This document shows, piece after piece, positions 13,830 to 19,687 of a stretch of DNA of 19,687 bases (position 1 is the first letter of the stretch; each line of letters opens with the position of its first letter). The notes beneath the pieces were generated by a model. That model did no database searches. It was given only the letters and a program-made list of their open reading frames with translations, and was not told the DNA's origin. Origin of the DNA: Gemmatimonadota bacterium (GTDB lineage: Bacteria; Gemmatimonadota; Gemmatimonadetes; Gemmatimonadales; GWC2-71-9); contig QHUQ01000164.1 in NCBI GenBank assembly GCA_003221985.1, positions 1 through 19,687 on the forward strand. The letters are read 5' to 3'. The position numbers and the translations under genes were made by a program.

Positions 13830-16484
13830 TTAGAACCCGAGCCAGTAGTTCACTTTTACGAGGAAGATGTTCTCCGACGGTCCCTGGAACAGGTCACCCA
13901 AGTCCGCCCCGCGGATGTCCCCATCGGGGCGATCCGGTATCCGACTGCTGCGCGTCCACACCACGAATAGGGTCGAGCCCGGCCGGTATTCCCACCGCAA
14001 CACCGTATTGCCGCGCAACGATCGGAACGTGAAGTCGCGTCGCGCAGTGAAAAAAGGCTTCGCCGGCCCGGCCGCGCCGTCCGGATCGATCGTATCGCCC
14101 TGGGCCGTTGGGATCACGGTCCCGATGTCGACGCCGTACGTGAGCTTGCGCGTGGTGCGGGAGGTCGCAAACTCGCGCCAGCGGGAGTACGTGCCGCTTT
14201 GGATCAGCGGCTGCATGAAGAGCTCGAGCGTCAGGGTCGGTGAGAACGTGACGTTGAAGCGCGTATTCATCCCAATCGAGTTCTGAAACAGTTGCGCGAA
14301 CACCACCCGCCGCCCGAAGAACTGCGTGGCAGTGGAGTCGGCGCTTGAGGACACGAATTGCGCGCCGGTCTCGTCGTGGCTCCAGCTCGGGCCGAGGGTG
14401 AGTTGAACATTGGACGCGGGCTTCAGCTGGAGTGACACATTCGCGAACTGGCTGCAGTAGTGCTCACGGTTGCAGCTCCCATCGAGCTCGGCGCCAACGA
14501 CGACCCTCTTCCGGAAGTCGGTGTTCACGTTCACGGAAACGAAGTCGGAGCCCGGCGCTTTCACGACCGGCCCGCCCCGCGTGGCGCGGTCATCGAAGAC
14601 CTCGGCGCGATGCATCCAAAACGACTGGATATTCCAGTAGTTATGCGGCTGAATGAATCCGAACAGCTGAAACTGCCGGTTGGTCACGTCTCCAGCGAAG
14701 TTGTACTTCTGCTGGCCGCCGACAATGAAGAACAGCTGCCGGTACCAGGAGGTGGGCTTGGTCCATTGCGGAAACAGGTTCGCGCCCATGTAGATGAAAT
14801 CGTTCGGCTGGAAGAAGGTGATGTCGTTGGCGTCGAATCCCGGCGAGCGAATGTTGGTCTGGACCTCCCACAGCAGCTTTCCCTGCTCGTGCGAAAGCCG
14901 CGCGTAGCCGCCGTAGCCGCGCAGCGCCGTGCGCGTCGAATCGAGCTGATCGCGATCGGGTCGCTGGAAATAGTGCAGCGGCGAGCGCTGAATCCCGAGC
15001 ATCGCCGCGGCGTCTCCCGACACCTGGGTCCCCGCGGCCTGAGCGAGCAACCGGTAGTTCCGGTTCGAGAACCACATCTCGGTGCCAACGCCGAGTGCCT
15101 CGCTATGGTGCGAGAGGCTTCCGATGGCGAACGGATCGTTGCTGAGGTCGCGATACACCGACGTTCCCATGACCCGGAGCTGGGTGGCGCCGCCGCGCAG
15201 ATCCTTCTGCACGCGCCCCACGAAATAGTTCGTGGGCGGCTCGACCATGTTGCTGACGCGCGTCAGGTCGCTGCGCTGCACGGTGGCGCGTTCGCGGCGA
15301 GTCACGGCGTCGAGCGCGCCGATCGACCACCCGCTCGGCGTGCGACCGGTCAGTTTCGCGGCACCGAGGATCGTCGCGCTCTCCGGAACGTCCGCGAACT
15401 TATTGAGCGTGTCCCGCATCGGCCCCAGTTGCGGCGCCCGCCCGATGCGCCGGGTACTGAGCAGGTTCATGGGGGAGACGTTAGAGCAGAAGAAGCAATT
15501 GAAGGGGCCCAGGCCGAAATACCCGACCCCTTCGACGAAGAAGGGGCGCTTCTCGTCAAAGGTGGTTTCGACGTCCGTGAGATTGACGACAGCCGGATCG
15601 ACCTCCACCTGCCCGAAATCGGGATTCACCGTCGCGTTGAGCGTGAGGTTCGACGTCAGCAGCACCCGCGCGTCCGCACCCAGGCGGCCATCGAGCGCGT
15701 GCGGATCATAAAACGGGTCTTTCGTGTCACCCGGAATATTGGATGACCGGCCCACAACGTACGGCAGTAGCTCGGCGCGCCCCGGCGCGCTCGTGATGAT
15801 AAGCCCGTGCAGATGCCCAAAGCGGGGAGGGCCGCCGGTCTCCTGCAGACCCCAGAACGACCACTGCGACAGCTCGTTCAGCCGGTTGTCCTGCCGCCAG
15901 ATCTGCATGCCCCAGGTCTGCTCGGCCGTCGTCGACGGAAATCGCAGCTGCGAGAAGGGAATACGCATCTCGGCCGTCCAGCCGAGCGAATCGATGGTGG
16001 TTTTGACCTCCCACACCGGATCCCAGGATGGATCGCCGCCGCCGCCGAGCCCGTTGGCGTCCTGCTTCACACCCGAGGGGTTCACGAGGAAAAACAGACG
16101 CCCGATATGGTCGTGATAGGTGTCGAAGATGACCTGCAGATAGTCGGAGCTGAAATCGGCGTCCCGGCGCGCGAGCACGGTGCGGACGCCGCGCGCACCG
16201 GAGTCCTCCAACATGCGCGCGCCGACGTACAGCGCCGCGCCGTCGAACGCGAACCGCACCTCGGTGCGTTGGGTAGCGGGCTGCCCTTCGTGCGGCTGAT
16301 TCTGGCGGAAATCGGTGGCCGGCGGCGCCGAATGCCAGACCGCCTCGTCGGCGGCCGGGAAAGGTTGCGGCTCTGACTGGAGCCTTACAATCTCCCACGT
16401 TAGATATGTCTCACCGATGACACCCTCCGGACCTGAGGCGCCTGCCGCGCCTCCCGCAGCAGCACCCGTCCCCGTACCGCCCAA
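13830..16484 (-). CDS. DUF5916 outer-membrane protein with CBM9-like N-terminus; start uncertain, signal peptide absent
   Basis: Up to 884 residues. A CBM9-like beta-sandwich starts abruptly at ADEAVWHSAPPATDF (residue ~45) and runs to ~220 (TEVRFAFDGAALYVGARM, SDYLQVIFDTYHDHIGRLFF, WTAEMRIPFSQLRF). The DUF5916 region follows, with NPDFGQVEVDPAVVNLTDVE and EKRPFFVEGVGYF, then a barrel of amphipathic strands ending in YWLGF, a typical terminal Phe. Such proteins are expected in the outer membrane and may handle glycans or peptides. No ATG, GTG or signal peptide exists upstream of the domain; the only in-frame conventional start (TTG 16484) lies antisense to the glgP N-terminus and gives a Gly/Ala-rich non-signal stretch. 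The IDG motif that normally precedes DEAVW is also missing. The 5' end may be lost. Confidence 0.82.
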   Translation of the reverse strand: MGGTGTGAAAGGAAGASGPEGVIGETYLTWEIVRLQSEPQPFPAADEAVWHSAPPATDFRQNQPHEGQPATQRTEVRFAFDGAALYVGARMLEDSGARGVRTVLARRDADFSSDYLQVIFDTYHDHIGRLFFLVNPSGVKQDANGLGGGGDPSWDPVWEVKTTIDSLGWTAEMRIPFSQLRFPSTTAEQTWGMQIWRQDNRLNELSQWSFWGLQETGGPPRFGHLHGLIITSAPGRAELLPYVVGRSSNIPGDTKDPFYDPHALDGRLGADARVLLTSNLTLNATVNPDFGQVEVDPAVVNLTDVETTFDEKRPFFVEGVGYFGLGPFNCFFCSNVSPMNLLSTRRIGRAPQLGPMRDTLNKFADVPESATILGAAKLTGRTPSGWSIGALDAVTRRERATVQRSDLTRVSNMVEPPTNYFVGRVQKDLRGGATQLRVMGTSVYRDLSNDPFAIGSLSHHSEALGVGTEMWFSNRNYRLLAQAAGTQVSGDAAAMLGIQRSPLHYFQRPDRDQLDSTRTALRGYGGYARLSHEQGKLLWEVQTNIRSPGFDANDITFFQPNDFIYMGANLFPQWTKPTSWYRQLFFIVGGQQKYNFAGDVTNRQFQLFGFIQPHNYWNIQSFWMHRAEVFDDRATRGGPVVKAPGSDFVSVNVNTDFRKRVVVGAELDGSCNREHYCSQFANVSLQLKPASNVQLTLGPSWSHDETGAQFVSSSADSTATQFFGRRVVFAQLFQNSIGMNTRFNVTFSPTLTLELFMQPLIQSGTYSRWREFATSRTTRKLTYGVDIGTVIPTAQGDTIDPDGAAGPAKPFFTARRDFTFRSLRGNTVLRWEYRPGSTLFVVWTRSSRIPDRPDGDIRGADLGDLFQGPSENIFLVKVNYWLGF
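16365..16391 (+). promoter_or_regulatory. Candidate promoter for glgP-glgA
   Basis: TTGCGG at 16365-16370 and TACAAT at 16386-16391 (five of six to consensus) are separated by 15 bp, which is short. Initiation near 16398 would give a leader of about 20 nt. It lies within the 5' end of the opposing DUF5916 frame. Only the -10 match is good. Confidence 0.3.
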
Positions 16485-18609
16485 TCACCTGCCGCCACGC
16501 ATCCAGCGGCTGGCGGACATCTCTCAGAACCTGTGGTGGAGCTGGCAGCTCGACGCGCGTGAGCTGTTCCACCGCATCGACCGCCGCTTGTGGGAAGGCA
16601 CACGGCACAACGCCGTGCAGTTTCTGCGGCAGGTCTCCCCAGACCGTCTCGAGGAACACGCCAGGGATCCGATTTCGCTGGAGCGCTACGATCGCGTGGT
16701 GCGGCGGTTCGAGCTGCTGACCCAGAAGAACGGCACCTGGTTTGCACGCCGATACCCCGAACTGCTGAACCGGTCGATTGCGTACTTCTCCGCGGAATTC
16801 GCCCTGCACCGCTCACTCCCGATCTATTCCGGCGGCCTCGGCGTGCTCGCAGGCGACCATTGCAAGGAAGCGTCCGACCTAGGCGTCCCGCTGATTGGGG
16901 TCGGCCTCTACTATCACGGCGGCTATTTCGATCAACAGATCGGCCTCGATGGATGGCAGCGCGATACCGATGATCCCGTCGATCCCACGGTGAACCCCGT
17001 CGTTCGGGTCAACGGCTCTGACGGCAAGCCGTGCGTGGTCGCGGTCACCATCTCCGGTCGCGAGGTCCGGGTCGGCGCGTGGCGCGTCATGGTGGGGCGG
17101 ATTCCCGTTTACCTGCTCGATACCGACCTCGAATCCAACGATCCAGGCGACCGCCAGTTGACGGCGCGCCTGTACACGAGCGCGCCGGAATGGCGCCTGC
17201 GGCAGGAGTGGGTGCTCGGGGTAGGCGGCGTCCGTCTCCTGCGTGCCCTCGGCATTCAGCCGGACGTCTGGCATGCGAACGAGGGGCACGCGGCCTTCAT
17301 GTTCATCGAGCGCATGCGCGAGCTGACCGGCAAGGGTCTCAACGCGGCACAGGCGGAAGCGCAGATCCGCGCGACGAGCCTGTTCACGACGCACACGCCG
17401 GTTGCCGCGGGGCACGACGTTTTTACCACCGAGCAGCTCGAGCAAGTAACCGGGCCATTCTGGAACACGATGGGTCTCACCCGCGACCAATTCATGGCGC
17501 TCGGAAAACCAGGCGCGGACGATGGGCGCTTCGAAATGACCGTGCTCTCACTGCGACTGGGTGGCCGCGTGAACGCCGTGTCCGCTCGACACCGCGAAGA
17601 ATCACGCCGCATCTGGCGCTGGATGTGGGGAAACAAGCCGGCCACGGAAGTTCCGATCGACCACGTGACCAATGGCGTGCACCTCAGCACGTGGATGGCG
17701 CGGCCGATTCGGGATCTCCTGGCCAAATCCCTCGGGTCCGATTGGGAACTTGAGGCTGAACCGGCGGCGGTCGCCGCCGCAGTACGCGCGGTCGATGATG
17801 ACCGGCTGTGGGCCGTCCACGACAGCCTCCGCCAACTGCTCTTTCACTACATCCGGGAGGAGGCGCGACATCGCTGGCGCGATAAATGGAAGGATGCGGC
17901 GCAACTGGCCGCATCCGGCGCGCTCCTTTCACCCGCCGTCCTCACGATCGGATTCGCCCGGCGGTTCGCGACCTACAAGCGCGCCGACCTGCTCCTCCGC
18001 GATCGGGAACGGCTGCGGCGCTTGTTGACCGACCCGCGCCATCCCGTCCAGATCATCTTCGCGGGCAAGGCGCATCCAGCCGATGACCCGGGCAAGCGCG
18101 TACTCCAGCAGGTGTTCATGGCCGCGCGGGATCCCGGCTTCGAGGGCAGGATCGCCTTCCTCGAGGATTACGAGCTCCACCTAGCGCATCGCCTGGTCGC
18201 CGGCGTCGACCTGTGGCTCAATCTGCCACGGGTGCCGCTCGAGGCCTGCGGCACGAGCGGTATGAAGGCGGCGTTGAACGGGGTGCCGCAGCTGGGAACG
18301 CTGGATGGCTGGTGGGCCGAGGGGTACACGGCCGAGAACGGATGGGCGATACCGCTCGCGTCGGGGGAAGGGGACCAGGACCAACAGGACATGGAGCATC
18401 TGTTTGGCCTGCTCGAAGACAAAGTGGTTCCGATGTACTACGATCGACTCCCTGGCCAGCACTCCGTGGAGTGGGTACATATGATGAAAGGGGCGCTGGC
18501 GGTCGCGGTGGAACGCTTCACCACGCGCCAGATGCTTCAGGCATACGTCACACGGTACTACGTTTCCGCTGCGGCCGGCGAAGCGAGTCCCGGCACTCCA
18601 CCACTGTAG
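16417..18609 (+). CDS. glgP: Alpha-glucan (glycogen) phosphorylase, GT35, short type
   Basis: This 730-residue enzyme has an Ala/Pro-rich start, then a DUF3417-type N-terminal segment (LADISQNLWWSWQLDARELF) and the phosphorylase core: AYFSAEFALHRSLPIYSGGL with GVLAGDHCKEASDLG, VWHANEGHAAF, TTHTPVAAGHDVF, VTNGVHLSTWM, ARRFATYKRADL, and the pyridoxal-phosphate site EACGTSGMKAALNG with Lys617. It releases glucose-1-phosphate from glycogen or maltodextrin in the cytoplasm. The length suits the shorter, archaeal/Thermotoga-like branch rather than the ~800-residue E. coli type. ATG 16417 was preferred over the longer GTG start at 16315, which overlaps DUF5916 coding sequence; no clear ribosome site precedes it. 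Glycogen synthase follows after 14 nt. Confidence 0.93.
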   Translation: MTPSGPEAPAAPPAAAPVPVPPNHLPPRIQRLADISQNLWWSWQLDARELFHRIDRRLWEGTRHNAVQFLRQVSPDRLEEHARDPISLERYDRVVRRFELLTQKNGTWFARRYPELLNRSIAYFSAEFALHRSLPIYSGGLGVLAGDHCKEASDLGVPLIGVGLYYHGGYFDQQIGLDGWQRDTDDPVDPTVNPVVRVNGSDGKPCVVAVTISGREVRVGAWRVMVGRIPVYLLDTDLESNDPGDRQLTARLYTSAPEWRLRQEWVLGVGGVRLLRALGIQPDVWHANEGHAAFMFIERMRELTGKGLNAAQAEAQIRATSLFTTHTPVAAGHDVFTTEQLEQVTGPFWNTMGLTRDQFMALGKPGADDGRFEMTVLSLRLGGRVNAVSARHREESRRIWRWMWGNKPATEVPIDHVTNGVHLSTWMARPIRDLLAKSLGSDWELEAEPAAVAAAVRAVDDDRLWAVHDSLRQLLFHYIREEARHRWRDKWKDAAQLAASGALLSPAVLTIGFARRFATYKRADLLLRDRERLRRLLTDPRHPVQIIFAGKAHPADDPGKRVLQQVFMAARDPGFEGRIAFLEDYELHLAHRLVAGVDLWLNLPRVPLEACGTSGMKAALNGVPQLGTLDGWWAEGYTAENGWAIPLASGEGDQDQQDMEHLFGLLEDKVVPMYYDRLPGQHSVEWVHMMKGALAVAVERFTTRQMLQAYVTRYYVSAAAGEASPGTPPL

Positions 18610-18623
18610 CAAACGAGGGTGCG

Positions 18624-19687
18624 TTGAAGACCCGGGTTCTCCATGTCACCGCCGAGCTGTGGCCGTACGCCCGCACGGGCGGACTAGGCCAGGCGGTCGC
18701 CGATATCGCCGATCATCAGGCGGCGAGCGGGACGGAGAGCCACGTCGTCCTGCCGCTGTATCGCGAGGCCCGCGCCCACGCGGGGAAAATCGAGCCGCTC
18801 ACCGAACCATTCACCGTCGTCAGCGGGGGGCGGCGCGAGGAGGTGCGCGTCTGGCACCAGGTCGGTGACGACTATCCGAAGACGATGTTTCTCGAGCACA
18901 ACCCGTCGTTCGACCGCCCGGGTCTTTATGGCGATCCGAGGGGCGACTATGCGGACAACCCGCAGCGCTTCGCCTTGTTCGCGTCCGCAGCGATCGAGAT
19001 CGCGCGGCGCTTCGGCGAAGGCACGCTGATCATGCACGCGCACGATTGGCACGCCGCACTCGTCCCGGTCTTCCTGCGTCGTGTCTACCGCGATGAGCCT
19101 GACCTGCAGCGCCTGCCCTGCGTCTTGACGGTGCACAACGGCGGGTTTCAGGGCGTGTACCCGTATGAAGTGCTCAAGCAGATCGGTCTCCCCGACGACA
19201 TGTGGTCGCCTGATTACATGGAGTGGTACGGCCGGCTCAACTACCTGAAAGGCGGGCTGCACTACGCCGACATGGTGACGACGGTCAGCCCGACGCATGC
19301 GTTCGAGCTGCTGACCGACGTCGGCGGGTTCGGCTTGCAACACAGCTTCCGCCAGCTCGGCGACCGCCTGGTCGGCATCCGCAACGGCATCGACATCAAG
19401 AAGTGGAATCCGGCGGACGACGCCCTAATCCCCGCGCGTTTCACGCCCGACGACATGTCGGGGAAGGCTCACTGCAAGGCGACGCTGCAGGAGGCATGGG
19501 GCCTGCCGCGGCGCGCCGACGTGCCGCTGTTCGGGATGAGCGCGCGCCTGGTCGCGCAGAAGGGGCTCGATCAGATCGTCGCGTCACAGTCGCTGCGGCT
19601 GCTCGATGCGCAATTCATTTTCCTGGGCGCCGGCGAGGCGCAGTTCGAGAACGCGCTGCGCGAGCTGGCGACTCGTTTCCCGACACG
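18624..19687 (+). CDS. glgA: Glycogen/starch synthase, N-terminal part (runs off right edge)
   Basis: The frame from TTG 18624 stays open for 354 codons to the window edge. GAGGG lies 6 nt before the TTG. The GT5 N-terminal domain is clear: VLHVTAELWPYARTGGLGQA (substrate-binding loop), HVVLPLYREAR, HAHDWHAALVPVFLRR, LTVHNGGFQGVYP, and TTVSPTHAFEL, followed by GIRNGIDIKKWNP and the start of the C-terminal domain (GMSARLVAQKGLDQI, FLGAGEAQFENAL). It elongates alpha-1,4-glucan from ADP- or UDP-glucose. Arg occupies the position of Lys in the usual K-x-GGL loop. Being 14 nt after the phosphorylase gene, it is co-transcribed with it, pairing glycogen synthesis and breakdown. Confidence 0.9.
   Translation, partial: MKTRVLHVTAELWPYARTGGLGQAVADIADHQAASGTESHVVLPLYREARAHAGKIEPLTEPFTVVSGGRREEVRVWHQVGDDYPKTMFLEHNPSFDRPGLYGDPRGDYADNPQRFALFASAAIEIARRFGEGTLIMHAHDWHAALVPVFLRRVYRDEPDLQRLPCVLTVHNGGFQGVYPYEVLKQIGLPDDMWSPDYMEWYGRLNYLKGGLHYADMVTTVSPTHAFELLTDVGGFGLQHSFRQLGDRLVGIRNGIDIKKWNPADDALIPARFTPDDMSGKAHCKATLQEAWGLPRRADVPLFGMSARLVAQKGLDQIVASQSLRLLDAQFIFLGAGEAQFENALRELATRFPT

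Noticed and set aside
14460..15746. A 428-codon open frame on the plus strand
   Set aside because: It is antisense to the DUF5916 barrel and has no recognisable motif.
1..19687. Mobile element, phage, CRISPR, tRNA, rRNA or defence system
   Set aside because: I found no transposase, integrase, repeat-spacer pattern, cloverleaf sequence or defence-type protein.

Overview
The window is GC-rich, gene-dense bacterial chromosome with no tRNA, rRNA, CRISPR, phage or transposase signature. TonB-type and DUF5916-type outer-membrane barrels point to a diderm. The long CheB/CheR hybrid kinase, many GTG/TTG starts, the LemA/TPM locus and the DUF5916 protein with a CBM9-like N-terminus are what I would expect from Gemmatimonadota or a neighbouring soil lineage such as Acidobacteriota. 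That assignment is an inference without a marker gene.

Layout. (1) 1-1816, minus: 5' part of a TonB-dependent receptor that runs off the left edge. (2) 1833-2451, plus: a promoter, a structured leader with a possible 27-codon leader ORF, ribosomal protein S21 and a cold-shock protein, closed by a strong terminator that can also serve a small minus-strand Cys-pair protein (2451-2678). (3) 2844-3737, plus: a NarL/FixJ-type response regulator with an unusual receiver, followed 12 nt later by a 65-residue protein that is only a histidine-kinase dimerisation/phosphotransfer (DHp) domain. (4) 10199-3744, minus: an apparent operon of a small unknown protein, a 1489-residue CheB-CheR-PAS-kinase-receiver hybrid, a TPM-domain gene broken by a frameshift, a short nucleotidyltransferase-like protein and a LemA lipoprotein, with 4-nt GTGA overlaps at two junctions. 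(5) 10262-11488, plus: a DUF456 membrane protein and a PAP2 phosphatase. (6) 13712-11485, minus: a pirin and a dicarboxylate/amino-acid:cation symporter, with a palindromic operator candidate upstream. (7) 16484-13830, minus: a large DUF5916 outer-membrane protein whose start and signal peptide are missing. (8) 16417 to the right edge, plus: glycogen/alpha-glucan phosphorylase and glycogen synthase (cut by the edge), a glycogen-turnover operon.

How they work together. The clearest units are the translation/cold-shock pair, the glycogen pair, and the signalling-plus-envelope operon in which a membrane-less CheB/CheR hybrid kinase is translationally coupled to a TPM/LemA module. The most interesting parts are the stand-alone DHp protein with its atypical regulator, the kinase-LemA/TPM operon, and three places where genes look eroded or rearranged: the TPM frameshift, the shortened nucleotidyltransferase with a G-rich insert, and the headless DUF5916 gene. 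These could be real decay or assembly errors, and read mapping would separate the two.
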